Shown here piece by piece: positions 18,064 through 29,364 of a DNA stretch of 64,000 bases. The translations under genes were made by a program, and so were the position numbers. Under the pieces are notes generated by a model. The model had not been told where the DNA came from, searched no databases, and worked only from the letters and a program-made list of their open reading frames with translations. Position 1 is the first letter of the stretch; each line of letters starts with the position of its first letter. This DNA comes from Flammeovirgaceae bacterium (GTDB lineage Bacteria > Bacteroidota > Bacteroidia > Cytophagales > Cyclobacteriaceae). The DNA lies in assembly GCA_021298355.1 (NCBI GenBank), contig JAJTEH010000006.1, forward strand, positions 1-64,000. The letters are read 5' to 3'.

Positions 18064-20073
18064 TTACACTTGATTAACCGAAAGTTTAAAGTCAATAACT
18101 GTTCCGCTACCTACCCTACTTTTTTGTATTAACTCTCCTCCTATTTCTTTGGCTCGTGTTTGTAAATTGCGCAATCCGTTTCCTGCTTTACTTTGTGCTA
18201 TGTCAAATCCTATTCCATCATCTGAAACTTTCATATACAATTGGTTCTGGCTATACGATAAGGTTACTTTTACATTTTTTGCCTGGCTGTATTTTGCTGC
18301 GTTGTTGATAGCTTCTTTAAAAATGAGAAAAATATTTTTTCGTTTTTCTGCGTCTAAAACAATTCTTTCAGGAATAGTTTCTGTTAGCTCAAATTCTATA
18401 TGTTGACTATCCAGTACTTCGATAGCAAACTCGCGCATGCGCACGATTACCTGCTCTAAAGAATCGTTTCCTGGATTGATGCTCCACACCATATCACTCA
18501 TGGTTTCCATTATTCGAGCAGAGTAAGTTGATATTTTTTGAAGATACAATGCATTATCGGATTCATTCATCGCTACTTTACTCATGATGTTGATGCTGGA
18601 AAGGGTTGAACCCATATCATCGTGTAAATCCTTTGCAATGTTCTGGCGCATACGTTCTAATTCTTCTTGTCGCTTTAACCGATTGATTACTCTGTACCGA
18701 TTGATTAGTAATGTACCAATAATGACAACAGAAATTAAAACGATAATGATGATGCTTGTTTGTGAGCGTTGTCTTTCCAGTTCTAGCTTTTTAAGTTCCT
18801 GGTCTTTCTTTAACAATTCTATTTCGCGTTCTTTCTTTTCACTATTATACTTCTCTTCTAATTCTTTAACTTGTAGTAGTACAGCTTTACCTTCAATACT
18901 ATCCGTTAGGGCTTGATGCTTCTTTATGTAGTAAAATGCTTTTTCAAAGTTTTTGTTTGAAGCATAAAATTCGCTAAGCCGCGCATATTCTATTCCTTCT
19001 TGTTGCTGGTCGCCCACACGAATAAGTGTTTGGAGTGCATCGAGCATTTCTTTTTCGGTCTTTACCATTTTTTCTTTTGAATGCTCAAGATTTCTTAACT
19101 CCGATTTTGATTTAATCAACGAGATGCTGTCGCCTGCTTGTTTATAAAGATGCATGCTCTTTAAAAAAAAAACACGGGCCAATTCGGTTTCCTTCATTCT
19201 TACATAGAGTAACCCGCTCTGGTGCAAAACCCGTGCTTCTTCTGTTACTAAATTCATACTTCTAGCTGCTTGTAAAGCTTTTTGATACTGGCTTTCTGCT
19301 TCCTGAAACCGGTTTATATCTTTATATACATCTCCAAGACTAATGGTAGAATTAATTGCTCCACGTTTATCTCCAAGTTTCTCTTTTAAATTAAGTGAGC
19401 GACTAAAATACTCCTGTGCACGCGAAAATTGATTAAGACTATAAAAATCGTTGCCTAAACTTTGTAAACAAAATGACTGCCCACGTAAATTCTTCACTTG
19501 CTCAAATAACTCTAACGATTGCAAATGGTATTCAGTGGCTTTTTTATAATTACCTACACTAATGTACAGATTACCTAAGTTTAACAATAACCCAGCCTTG
19601 TTTTCATCTTCCTTTTGCCATACTTATAGATTGTTTAGCATATAGGGCAATGCTCTGTTATACTCTCCCATGTTCTTATAAAATAAGCCAGCAGTCTGAT
19701 TGAAATTATACTGAATGAGTAAATTATCAGTGTTCTGTTTTGCTATTACTTCACTTAAAGCAAGAAAATGTTTTGCACTATCGGTCTTACCCATTTGCTG
19801 ATTTATAGTGACTTGATAATTGTAAGCACCAGCTAACCATTTGGCTTCTTCTTTTGCCTTGGCTAAAGAAATGATTTTAAAGCTATACCGTTTAGTCTGT
19901 GTTAAATCTTTTCGAAGAAATTCGTTCGACAATTGAAGTAGTGCATCTAACTCTACTGTATCGTGTTTTTCGAGCGAAACAATTTTCTTTAAACTATCTA
20001 TGCGTGGCGATTGAGCAGCCACATAAGATACATCGGTAAAATACATTGCCAAAGCAATGAGCACATAGTGCAT
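18064..20073 (-). pseudogene. TPR-containing HisKA_3 histidine kinase split by in-frame TAA
   Basis: Two open segments (20184-19624 and 19587-18064) are in the same frame and separated only by TAA at 19624-19626 plus 12 sense codons (VWQKEDENKAGL). Across the stop the TPR register is unbroken: YNRALPYMLNNL(stop)VWQKEDEN aligns with YKKATEYHLQSLELFEQVKN. The reconstructed kinase has a signal peptide (MHYVLIALAMYF, start at 20073), about six TPRs, a coiled coil, one membrane segment (TSIIIIVLISVVIIGTLLI), the HisKA_3 box RQNIAKDLHDDMGSTLSS and an HATPase domain (DDGIGFD, GNGLRNL). It is likely the partner of the downstream NarL-type regulator. A TTG at 19587 could in theory restart translation. 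Confidence 0.85.
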
Positions 20074-20343
20074 AAGGGATTTGATAAGGCAAGGGATTAG
20101 AAATTGAATATAGCCATATTTTAAAGAAAAAAGCAAATAGATCCGGTATAAAGCAGTGTATTTTATAAACCTGATACCCTGCACACTTAGGCTTTACTGC
20201 TGCGCGTAGCTCCTTAAAAATGTTACTTGTTTATGTATACCCTTACTTTACAACAGAATTAACTATCGATTAACAACTTTGCACACGGAATTTCCGTAAG
20301 GAAATAAGGCATTTAATAAACGTGAACTTCCTAACTTTCTAGT

Positions 20344-21141
20344 ATGAATTCTTTAACCAAACTTGTTTTCCTTTCTTTATCGTGCAAAAAAGTAGTACAC
20401 TATTTCTGTATTTCTTTTGCTTGCACATTACTTTATTTTACTTCGTATGCACAGGTAAAACTGAAAAAAGAAAATGTAAAGACCAATCAGCTTAAACCAG
20501 CTATTTTATATTGGGAGTTTGGATCGCCAGAATTTGTTACCATCGAAACTATTTATCCTAGTAAAGATTCGGTGGCAACATATTGGAATGTAACACACAG
20601 AAGCCCTACACTAAATGATGCTGAAAACAATGGTTTCGATTATTATTTGATTAAAGAGAAAACATTGCAACCCGTAATAAGCCATATGTACCATCTTGGT
20701 TTTACTAACTACCAAATATCTGTTAAGAAAGACTCAGCATGGTTTACGATTAAGTCTATGCACGACACCGTTTCGTATGCGCTTCCTGTACCTGAATTTA
20801 TCATTCCTGATGGCCCTGGACTTCCGGTGTTTATCGGAAGCTTACCACTAACGAAGGGCTATAGTATAGAATACCCCGAACTAAGCCGTTGGTCGGGCAA
20901 AGCACCTTATATTGGCGAAGTTGTTACAACAAAATTAGAAGTAGTAGGCACCGATAACCTGGAAATTGAAGGAAAACGATATGCCACTTATAAACTTACT
21001 ATTTCAAGTGATCAAGGTAGATTTACCGAGTTATGGGTTCTGAAGAATAAGCCACATTACCCTGTAAAAATAAATCATAAAATAGATTCGAATAGAATGA
21101 TGAAATCTAACGTAGTAAAACTCATTTTATTTACTACCTGA
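20344..21141 (+). CDS. Exported protein of unknown function
   Basis: This 265-residue protein has a hydrophobic export segment (YFCISFACTLLYFTSYAQ) followed by a beta-rich body (VTIETIYPSKDSVATYW, GPGLPVFIGSLPLTKGYS, LEIEGKRYATYKLT, FTELWVLKNKPHYPVKINH). The last part resembles proteins in which a lipid- or polymer-bound intermediate is scored by a DUF3108-like fold, but the match is too weak to name. It stands alone between two minus-strand groups. The gene is very probably real; the function is unknown. Confidence 0.7.
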   Translation: MNSLTKLVFLSLSCKKVVHYFCISFACTLLYFTSYAQVKLKKENVKTNQLKPAILYWEFGSPEFVTIETIYPSKDSVATYWNVTHRSPTLNDAENNGFDYYLIKEKTLQPVISHMYHLGFTNYQISVKKDSAWFTIKSMHDTVSYALPVPEFIIPDGPGLPVFIGSLPLTKGYSIEYPELSRWSGKAPYIGEVVTTKLEVVGTDNLEIEGKRYATYKLTISSDQGRFTELWVLKNKPHYPVKINHKIDSNRMMKSNVVKLILFTT

Positions 21142-21452
21142 TGTTTCTGTATGATTTTTCTTTACAAGCTTTGTATGCTATTCTTCTGTTGTATGCGATA
21201 CCTATTCCGTATAACGCACAGCTAGAGTTATACTTTGATAAACCTTTATTGATTTCTTTTTCGGATCAACAGCTCTTCAACAGAATCTACTTTAAAGCTA
21301 AGCCAGAATAAATACGCTGTTAGGGTTTGGATACACAAGTAATTTATTTATAAAAACATTTATCTGATTAAATGTCTATACAACTAAATTAAGGTTAAAC
21401 ACTTCGGAAATAAGCGTTAGTTCGTACATCAAACCGAACTTGATCAAGTTCT
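21142..21452. other. Intergenic stretch with a 16-bp palindrome
   Basis: No gene is seen between the two convergent genes. GAACTTGATCAAGTTC at 21436-21451 is a perfect palindrome 1 nt after the stop of the caspase-like gene. As a hairpin (6-bp stem, GATC loop) it could terminate that minus-strand transcript, but there is no T-tract. Confidence 0.5.
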
Positions 21453-22646
21453 TTATTTAACTACAAACAAAAAATCGCTGCCAATAGCATTATCTCCAAA
21501 CTCTCCCATCTTCGGTGGATTTTTAAGTTTTTCAACGTACGAAAAAATTTCCTGTAATGTTAAAACACCATCGCGACCACCCTGCGATTGTAAGGCTTCT
21601 AAAAAACTTTTCGCAAAAGGCGAATGTTTACCCGGTATACCATCAGACACGTAAACCTTGCCACCAGAAGTAAGATACCTGCGTGTTTTAAAAGACAACT
21701 TTCTGGTTAGAAATTGTACTTGCGATTGCTCTTGGTACACATCATCGTCTGTTCCGCGTGCCGATGCAAGTGTTTCATCGAAGGTTCCTCCAAAGCATAC
21801 ATCCATTGCCAGAAAAATGTGTTCGCAAGGAATGTTGTTTAATATAGATCTCAATCGGTTATGCGACAAGTAAGATATCTTTCCTTCATCTGCAAGCATG
21901 GATTCTTTTGTAACAACAAAGCCCTCGCCTAGAGATTGATCATATGTTCCATGTCCGGCAAAAAAAACAAACAACTGATCTAAAGGCTTATATTGCTTTT
22001 CTGCATATTCTCTCAATTTTTTTAAGATATCCGCTTGTACTGCATTCTCTATAACTTCTACCTTAAACTTGTATCTGTTTTGCAATTCTTCGGCTATCGA
22101 TCTGGAATCATAAATCGGATTAACGAGATCGCTCCAATTATCATAACTATCAGTTGCAAATATCAATGCATAATCGGTGCGGCCCAACTTAGACATATCT
22201 GTTAATGCCGAAGTTCCTACTTGTATTTGGCGATAGCTGGATGTTTTTAATCCTTCCTTTGTTTCTGCTTCAATTACTACTACGTTGGCGCCATCAAATA
22301 AATTTATGGTACGGTCTATCGCTATAGAATTTACTGTTTCGGGAATACGCACATTTAGTGTTGCCCTTGCCGATGACTCTACGCTTTCTTTTATGTAAAC
22401 AGTAACCGCTTTTAAATTTCCATTGGCTACTACTTCGGCACTGATATCAAAACGGGGCACATCTATGTAACTGGTTTCAGGTATAGGAACCATCCAGTTA
22501 ATAATAGGAACAACCGTGTTTACTAGTTTATCGGTACGGGTATAATCTACTGTGAACTCGTTGGAGCGTGTTGTTACTGTTTGTGCCTGTAAACCAAGCA
22601 TTAAAAAATTTAACATAACAACCAGGTATGCTTGTATTGTTTTCAT
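21453..22646 (-). CDS. Caspase-like (peptidase C14) exported protein
   Basis: The protein has 397 residues from the ATG at 22646, which precedes a clear signal peptide (YLVVMLNFLMLGLQAQ); an earlier ATG at 22673 would overlap the upstream gene. An N-terminal beta-sandwich (about 25-150) precedes a C14 caspase domain. The catalytic dyad is His232 in FFAGHGTYD and Cys284 in AMDVCFGGTFD, numbered from this start; DYALIFATDSYD opens the fold. Caspase-like and metacaspase enzymes cleave after Arg/Lys or Asp, so the specificity here is unknown. The gene is last in a group with a giant T9SS protein and a Kre9-like protein. Export suggests a periplasmic or surface protease. Confidence 0.88.
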   Translation of the reverse strand: MKTIQAYLVVMLNFLMLGLQAQTVTTRSNEFTVDYTRTDKLVNTVVPIINWMVPIPETSYIDVPRFDISAEVVANGNLKAVTVYIKESVESSARATLNVRIPETVNSIAIDRTINLFDGANVVVIEAETKEGLKTSSYRQIQVGTSALTDMSKLGRTDYALIFATDSYDNWSDLVNPIYDSRSIAEELQNRYKFKVEVIENAVQADILKKLREYAEKQYKPLDQLFVFFAGHGTYDQSLGEGFVVTKESMLADEGKISYLSHNRLRSILNNIPCEHIFLAMDVCFGGTFDETLASARGTDDDVYQEQSQVQFLTRKLSFKTRRYLTSGGKVYVSDGIPGKHSPFAKSFLEALQSQGGRDGVLTLQEIFSYVEKLKNPPKMGEFGDNAIGSDFLFVVK

Positions 22647-22659
22647 TTGTATGGCTAGT

Positions 22660-25600
22660 TTAATTTTTAACAAGTAATCTGGAATTCACAAATTCATTAT
22701 TACCGTATTGTATTCTGCATCTTACAGTATATAAACCATGTGTAAGATGGGTAGCATCGTATTGTTCAGTATAAAATCCTGGTGCATATACGCCTTGCTT
22801 TAGTATGGAGATTTTTCGCCCCATCATGTCTATTACTTCCAGCGATACATGTGCCGGACCTAATTTATCGGGTAACATAAACTGTATGCGTGTACTGCCT
22901 TGTGTTGGATTTGGCGTAAGTGCCGATAAAAATATCTTTTCGGGTAAAATGTCTTTTTCAATATCTGTTCCGTAATAAATTCGGAAGCTATTGTTCTTTT
23001 CAGCAAGGAATGTATAGTTGTTTTCTTGTGTCATGTTAACAAGTTCTTGCTTGTTTACATCTAGTAGAAATAGTTGCTTACCGGGTATCGTTAACAAAGA
23101 CGTATTCCAGGTTAACTCTGCTGTTACACCTTCTTGTGCATGTGCTGTAAACTCCCATGTTTTCGTACTGGCCGTAGATACTACATCTCTAGCAAACACT
23201 TGCATAAAATGTTCGGGATGTTGAAAACTTAAATGCAATGGCGAGCCTATACCTGGAGGGTTAAAGTCGTCTAATTCATCGAACAAGGTGTTGCTTTGTT
23301 TGTGCATACCCACCCCACCGATATCGTTTACTCTTTGTCCTTGTTTTAATGTAATTGGCAATAGCCAATCTCCATCAGAGAAGGTAACAGAACTAATTCT
23401 GTTTACCGAATTTGTTTGACCTTGAAATGAAAACTTTACATTATTAATTGCTTCGTTAGCAAATACAAATGCACCTCGTAAAGGTAAAAGTTCGTTTGCA
23501 TTTGTATAGGTACCGTTGGTATATACTTTTAGCTGTCCTACTTTATCGGTTATGTTGTTGTAAGTTCTAATGTCGTCCCAAGATATGGTTAGTGCATACG
23601 GATTGCCTATCATGTTCCACCCTTTTACCAAGTTCATTTCGAATAAATTGCTTTGCGAATTTGCCGGTGTAACCGAATTTGTTAGTTGTATATCTTTTTG
23701 CTGGAATGCATTTACGAAGTACCCTTGCCCTCTGGTAATCGATTGAAACGCGGAAGGATATTCTTTCCATCTTTCTTGTATCGGTGTAACATTTGTATTG
23801 GCTTCGTATTGTAGCATACGCCATGTTGCAGCACCGGCAGTACCTAAGGAAGAAAATATTTCACTTACCTGGTTTGTTGATAATTCATACGGTATGGAAA
23901 TTATGCGCCACGATTCTGCCGTTCCACCACCTGGAATTCGTATCACAGGCTGATTGATTCCGGTCAAGCTTATTTGTGTTTGATAATAGGTAGAATTATC
24001 AAGTGGCAATCTTCCGATGTTGCCGCTTGGATCTGTAGCCGACAGATAGTATTCCATTCCCATATCGTCTACAAATGAATTTAATACGTTGCCTGTCCAG
24101 GTAGTTGTATTCAACGAGGATTTGGTAAGTTCTATAGATACAAAATTTTCGTCATTGCTTTTTCTGTAAGTAAAGAAAACTTTATCAACCTGCCGGTTAT
24201 CTGTTACGGTAACAGAAATAGCAACCGGTGCAAAACCTTTTTCAAGAATAGCAAGTGCTGCCGGCTGAAATACCAACGTTGGCTTTATAATATCTGGTTC
24301 GATTATAGTGGTAAATTGATACTCATTCGTATGTAGCCCACTGAAAATATTATCCACATCATCTTTAATGGCTCCTTCATCTAGCAATATTCGTATTGTT
24401 TTTAAGTATGGAAGATTTTGAGGTGGATCAAAAACAAGTTTGTTTCCGCCAACAACAGGAAGCGTTGCCACATCAGCTTCGAATAGTGTAACCTCAGCAT
24501 CCATTACTCTAATTTTTTTACCAGCAACAGTAGTAATTGTACGGTCGAATGTTATTTCTATGTTGGTATTATCAGCAACGTTTACGTCTGTATGAGACGG
24601 TAACCGATTTGTAACTAAGGGGCCAGTGCCAACGGTAAATGTCCAGTCGTTGCCAGTAAATGCCGGAGTAGGATTTTCAAAATTATCGATAAAGGCACCT
24701 TCTTCTATTTCAACTCGTATTAATTTACCCTGCGGTAGTTTAGCTGGTAATGTAAACGTGTACACATTGTTGTTCGCCACAGCATCACCTGCCTGTAACG
24801 TAACTAAAGGTGTAGCCGTACCTTCTGCAAATAATCTTATTTTTTTGTCGGCCACTACTGTTTGCGTACCATCTAAGGTAAGCCTTATTGTTGTGGCAGA
24901 GGTAACGTTCACAGCGGCTTTTGCCGGAAAGAGTTGCAAAATTGAAGGTGGATCGGTTTCCTCTACTACTTCTATAGTTCTGTTAACTGCCACATTGCGA
25001 ATAACCTGAGCGCGACCATTTGGCCAGATAACGCGTACGGTTACAGATGTTGCTGTGCCTAAACCGAAGTGTTGTACTAAACTGTTCTGCCCTACTATAG
25101 TTCCATTACCGGTTACAGAAAGTTGTCTTTGCATAGTAGCCGCCCCCGTTATTACTTGTATGCGCGAGCCTATAGCTGAGCGGTTAGATTTTGTTCCTTG
25201 TAATTTTACTTTTAACCAATTACCGTTAGAAAATTTTCCGTTTGTATAAAACTGAAAGAATGGATCTGCGCTGCTCATAAAAACATCCGTATATCCATCG
25301 TTATTAATATCAGACGAAACCATTCCGGACTTAGGTTGAGAGGCAATGCTGGGTAACTCTCCTCCTACCAACGTTGCTCCACCTCCTTCATTAATATACA
25401 ATTGTGTGGTTCCGTTGGATGCTTGTGAATGTACAAGTAGATCAGCATCTCCATCGTTTTCAATATCTAGAGACAATATACCGGTAGGTGTACCACCGCC
25501 AGTGCTTACGGATAACACAGGGCCTGCACTAAAACTTCCATCGCCATTGTTAATAAAAAGAACGCGAGAACTTGGTCCAGTGGTGGCGAACATCATGGCT

Positions 25601-28600
25601 ATATCCAATTTGCCATCGTTGTTCCAGTCTAACCATTGGCTACCTACCGATTGAGTGGAAATAACTTGATCTAACAAGGGCACAGAAATTTTTGTATAGG
25701 TTCCGTTTCCATTGTTACGATGCAAACGGTATGATGCAACGCCATTATCAAAGCTACCCGCTTGCAACAAATCCAAATCACCGTCATCGTCATAATCGCC
25801 AAAGTCTAAATCTGTAGGAACGGATGCTACTTCTTCCTGGAAAGGAAATAGTTCTGTATAGTTTCCATTTTTATCGTTGATGAAAACAACAAGTTTGTAT
25901 GTACGGTTTAAAGAAGCTTCTTGCTGAAAAGCTATGTTGGCGAGAAAATCAAGAAAACCATCTTGATTAAAATCGATAACTGAAATTTGAGTTGTTATGG
26001 TTGGAAATTGTTTTGAATATGATTTAGAAAAGTTACCTGTACCATCGCCAAGGTAAACTTCAAGAAAGGCTTTACCTTTTGCAATTTCTATTGTACGAGA
26101 TACCATGTCGATGTTGCCATCGTTATTCATGTCTGCAAATTTGGCTCTGTAATTTGCAATGTTCGGTGTACCAAAGTTTCTGAATGTATAAGAACCATTC
26201 TGATTAAAAAATGTAAAACCGCTTCGCGCCTGCAAGGTGGTGGATATGGTTTGAAAAAGTTCATCTACTCCATCGTTGTTGATATCAATAAAGGATGGCT
26301 GTGCTCTGGTAGGATCGATGTTGTTATCCGGTGGGACTACATCTATTCCTGTTAAATAACTTTTTGAAAAAACTATAGAAGTTGTGGAAGAAGATAACGG
26401 AGCCTCACCTGCTGCATTAACTGCTTTGGTTTTGTAATGGTAGGTTATACCTTGTTGCAAGTTGGTGCGATCTATAAAATAACTTTGAGTAGAACTTATA
26501 CTGCCAATTTCGTTTGTCCATGGCCCGTTTACAGAGGTAGATCTATATAGTATAATTTCGCTGGCACGTTGTACTGTACTTCCTAAAAGTTGTACGTAAA
26601 TTCCTGTAGCATCGAAAACTGCCGCTCTGGTAGAAGGACTTGTAGTGGGTGGTGGAGCTGTTGCATTTAAGGTTAATTCAGTTGTTTCTTTAAAGTATTG
26701 CCTTGTATTAGTAGATGATACATTTACTGCCCACTTTAAGGTAATTTTATTCGCAACAGGATCCCACGTACCCATAGCCTCGCCATAATAGGTGTTATTA
26801 GAAACAGATAAACTTATTTTACCACAATTTTCTACTAAAGTAGCTGTAATCGTATTTAAAGAAGGATCAATCGCATTCCACGATGGCGAATTTCCAGCGA
26901 GGGAAGAAAACGAGTAAAAAGAGTTTACGTTTCTGGATAACCAAACATCGCTTTGTGTTCTTATGCCTAAGCCGCTTTCGTTAAGTGTTGTTAAAGACCA
27001 CGTTCGGTTTGTTGGAATAGTAGGCGCACAATAAATAGGTGTGGTTATCATTACCTCATTAGAGTATTTCGATTCCCCAGCTTTGTTAACAGCCTTTACT
27101 CTGTAGTAGTACGTTTTATTACTTTCTACACTATAGGTTTGCACCACACGAGAAAATTCGTTGGCTCCAAACCAATTTAAACTGTCATAATTCTGATTAT
27201 TATCTTCTGATCGCTCGATTACGAAATAATCTTCATTATCGGAGTTGTCGTTCCATCCTATGCGAACTGTAAGAGGCAACACAGAGTGCGATACCAGTTC
27301 GGTAGGTGGTTGTGGTTTTACAATTGGTTGTGTTGATCTGTACAAACCGTATTGATCTACCAGTACATGTAGATAGCCATCGGATGTAGTTTCGATTACT
27401 TTTGCAGATGTAAATGCACTGCTGCTAATACCTAGATTTGCTTCTACCCATTGTTCGCCCTGATCGTACGAAATAAAAATTCTACCTGTTGATGTACTGT
27501 ATGCAGGATACCCAGAGGAAGTATAATAAAAATTTAAAACAGTATTAGGAATTGTATAGTTAACCCATGTGTTGCCTAAATCGCGCGATACAGAAAGCAA
27601 AGTCTGGTTACCGTTTTTAGAGTAGATCATCAAGTTGTTATTTTTTCCGAATAATGCGTTTTCCGTAATAGTTGTACCTGCGGTGTATCCGGTTATTTTT
27701 GTAGCAACAGGATTTACCTCCGTTATCGGAATTTTGTAAAAACATACCTCACCGTTATTGATACCTCCTGCATACAAAATTTTGTCTATGATAAAGAATG
27801 AACTTCTGCTCCAAAAACTAAAGGTGCTTGGTATGCCCGTTACCGAAATCTCAGTTAAATTTTCCGGAGAATTTTCTGAGGCACTGAAAAAAAATCTGCT
27901 TGCACCTACGTAAAGAGTTGAGCCTATGTTTGCAATACCGGCTGGCGGACCACCGGCTGGCAAGGGTAGCGTTGTCCAAGTTTCACCGTTGTTGGTTGAT
28001 GTAAAAAAACCAGATGTTGTCGTCCCTCCCAAATTAACAGAACCCGATACGAGCAATCGGCCGTTGTTTGTTCTAGCTATGTAATTTGATGTAATAAGCG
28101 GAGCCGACAACACACTCCAACGCCACGTTTCCGGGTTGATTAAGAATATTGGACTAAAGGCAGCCAACAATCCGTTTGATGTTAACACTAAGGGTTGATT
28201 AGCCGGATTATTTCCACTCCAACCGGAATAGGTAGATCTGTTTATTCCTTCGCTCGATGGAGTCCAAACGTCTCCTAAAGAAGAAAATACACCATATGAA
28301 CCAATACCATAGAACTCAGAAAAATTTACTGCCACCATGCTAGTTAACATGTAAACACCCGGAGAGTTAAATGAATTTCTCCTAGACCATGTTCCGCTGG
28401 ATTCGCGTAGATAAATACCCGAAAAATCTCCTCGTACCAAGGCATACAAACTTGTTCCGGCAGAAGCAAACGTTACACCTGTTAAATTCTGCCAGCTAAC
28501 CACTTGCGAAAAACTACTTTCTATTTCCCACGTTACGCCAAAATCGGAAGAGCGGTATATACCTTGCCCCGGCCACGCCAAATATGCCATGTTACCAAAC

Positions 28601-29328
28601 CAAACGATACTATTTTGCGAGAAATCGAGAAACCCACTTATCGTTGGCAGCCCATTGGTTACCTGCGAAAACGTACCAGCCAAACCTGAAGCACTTCTTA
28701 CTACACCCAAATTACTATCCAATAGTATAACCGTTCCATTCGGATGAGACGCAACGGCCTTTGTATCTACCGTACTAAAACGCTGGTACACTTCTGTCCA
28801 AGTGGCTCCACCGTTTACAGAACGAAACAAAGCAGACTTACTTAACTGCGAGGAATACGTTGTATAAACATATATAGGTGAGTTAGCATCCGTTCCGGTT
28901 CTGTTGATTAGAGTAGGCGCCCACGTTGCGCTGTTTAAAAAAGGATTTGTAGCTGTATTTACTTTTACCCATGTTACACCATTATCTTCTGATTTAAAAA
29001 TGCTAGAAGTTGTATTACCTGTGTTCGAGAATGCAACCCAAATGGTACCTCCATTATCTACATCAACCTCTAGATTACCGGCAAATGGAAAGAAATCAAC
29101 TTTCGCCCAAGAAATACCTTTGTTAACCGATCGATAAAGCTCTGACCCCGATATACTTTCTATTACCACATACAAAGAGCCAGACGGATGCAGCTCAATA
29201 TCTTTTGCCAAACCTCCGGAAACAGAACTCTTTCTTTCCATGGATATAGGTTGTGAAGAAAGGGTAGAAATAAGTGTGATAGAAAATACGATAATTAATA
29301 AAGTATTCTTTACTGAAATCGTTAACAT
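22660..29328 (-). CDS. Giant multidomain secreted protein with T9SS type A sorting domain
   Basis: 2222 residues. After a signal peptide come Asp-box/BNR-like propeller blades (NKGISWAKV, DNGVTWVKV, NGGATWTEV, DFGVTWEIE, NNGETWTTL and others, about 30-670). Next are a fibronectin type III domain (about 676-770), a beta-sandwich, a second Fn3, seven FG-GAP/VCBS calcium loops of the type DxNxDGxxD (about 1010-1370), a UnbV/ASPIC-like unit, two Big_5-type Ig domains and a carbohydrate-binding-like region. The T9SS type A tail starts LTPNPTQGSTRIQF and ends SRLLVKN. The product is a large cell-surface or released protein. The downstream caspase-like gene starts 13 nt after its stop. Several domain borders are approximate. 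Confidence 0.9.
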   Translation of the reverse strand: MLTISVKNTLLIIVFSITLISTLSSQPISMERKSSVSGGLAKDIELHPSGSLYVVIESISGSELYRSVNKGISWAKVDFFPFAGNLEVDVDNGGTIWVAFSNTGNTTSSIFKSEDNGVTWVKVNTATNPFLNSATWAPTLINRTGTDANSPIYVYTTYSSQLSKSALFRSVNGGATWTEVYQRFSTVDTKAVASHPNGTVILLDSNLGVVRSASGLAGTFSQVTNGLPTISGFLDFSQNSIVWFGNMAYLAWPGQGIYRSSDFGVTWEIESSFSQVVSWQNLTGVTFASAGTSLYALVRGDFSGIYLRESSGTWSRRNSFNSPGVYMLTSMVAVNFSEFYGIGSYGVFSSLGDVWTPSSEGINRSTYSGWSGNNPANQPLVLTSNGLLAAFSPIFLINPETWRWSVLSAPLITSNYIARTNNGRLLVSGSVNLGGTTTSGFFTSTNNGETWTTLPLPAGGPPAGIANIGSTLYVGASRFFFSASENSPENLTEISVTGIPSTFSFWSRSSFFIIDKILYAGGINNGEVCFYKIPITEVNPVATKITGYTAGTTITENALFGKNNNLMIYSKNGNQTLLSVSRDLGNTWVNYTIPNTVLNFYYTSSGYPAYSTSTGRIFISYDQGEQWVEANLGISSSAFTSAKVIETTSDGYLHVLVDQYGLYRSTQPIVKPQPPTELVSHSVLPLTVRIGWNDNSDNEDYFVIERSEDNNQNYDSLNWFGANEFSRVVQTYSVESNKTYYYRVKAVNKAGESKYSNEVMITTPIYCAPTIPTNRTWSLTTLNESGLGIRTQSDVWLSRNVNSFYSFSSLAGNSPSWNAIDPSLNTITATLVENCGKISLSVSNNTYYGEAMGTWDPVANKITLKWAVNVSSTNTRQYFKETTELTLNATAPPPTTSPSTRAAVFDATGIYVQLLGSTVQRASEIILYRSTSVNGPWTNEIGSISSTQSYFIDRTNLQQGITYHYKTKAVNAAGEAPLSSSTTSIVFSKSYLTGIDVVPPDNNIDPTRAQPSFIDINNDGVDELFQTISTTLQARSGFTFFNQNGSYTFRNFGTPNIANYRAKFADMNNDGNIDMVSRTIEIAKGKAFLEVYLGDGTGNFSKSYSKQFPTITTQISVIDFNQDGFLDFLANIAFQQEASLNRTYKLVVFINDKNGNYTELFPFQEEVASVPTDLDFGDYDDDGDLDLLQAGSFDNGVASYRLHRNNGNGTYTKISVPLLDQVISTQSVGSQWLDWNNDGKLDIAMMFATTGPSSRVLFINNGDGSFSAGPVLSVSTGGGTPTGILSLDIENDGDADLLVHSQASNGTTQLYINEGGGATLVGGELPSIASQPKSGMVSSDINNDGYTDVFMSSADPFFQFYTNGKFSNGNWLKVKLQGTKSNRSAIGSRIQVITGAATMQRQLSVTGNGTIVGQNSLVQHFGLGTATSVTVRVIWPNGRAQVIRNVAVNRTIEVVEETDPPSILQLFPAKAAVNVTSATTIRLTLDGTQTVVADKKIRLFAEGTATPLVTLQAGDAVANNNVYTFTLPAKLPQGKLIRVEIEEGAFIDNFENPTPAFTGNDWTFTVGTGPLVTNRLPSHTDVNVADNTNIEITFDRTITTVAGKKIRVMDAEVTLFEADVATLPVVGGNKLVFDPPQNLPYLKTIRILLDEGAIKDDVDNIFSGLHTNEYQFTTIIEPDIIKPTLVFQPAALAILEKGFAPVAISVTVTDNRQVDKVFFTYRKSNDENFVSIELTKSSLNTTTWTGNVLNSFVDDMGMEYYLSATDPSGNIGRLPLDNSTYYQTQISLTGINQPVIRIPGGGTAESWRIISIPYELSTNQVSEIFSSLGTAGAATWRMLQYEANTNVTPIQERWKEYPSAFQSITRGQGYFVNAFQQKDIQLTNSVTPANSQSNLFEMNLVKGWNMIGNPYALTISWDDIRTYNNITDKVGQLKVYTNGTYTNANELLPLRGAFVFANEAINNVKFSFQGQTNSVNRISSVTFSDGDWLLPITLKQGQRVNDIGGVGMHKQSNTLFDELDDFNPPGIGSPLHLSFQHPEHFMQVFARDVVSTASTKTWEFTAHAQEGVTAELTWNTSLLTIPGKQLFLLDVNKQELVNMTQENNYTFLAEKNNSFRIYYGTDIEKDILPEKIFLSALTPNPTQGSTRIQFMLPDKLGPAHVSLEVIDMMGRKISILKQGVYAPGFYTEQYDATHLTHGLYTVRCRIQYGNNEFVNSRLLVKN

Positions 29329-29364
29329 GCTTTTTATTTTTGAAGTATAAGGATTGCGATAACA

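Noticed and set aside
21142-21452. A continuation of the exported protein gene past its TGA at 21139
   Set aside because: The frame after the stop gives Cys/Phe-rich, unstructured sequence and soon stops again; no sign of a lost domain, unlike the four TAA cases.
29329-29364. Read-through link between the Kre9-like gene and the giant gene (spacer is in frame, 36 nt)
   Set aside because: Spacer encodes no linker-like sequence and the giant gene has its own signal peptide; the shared frame is coincidence.
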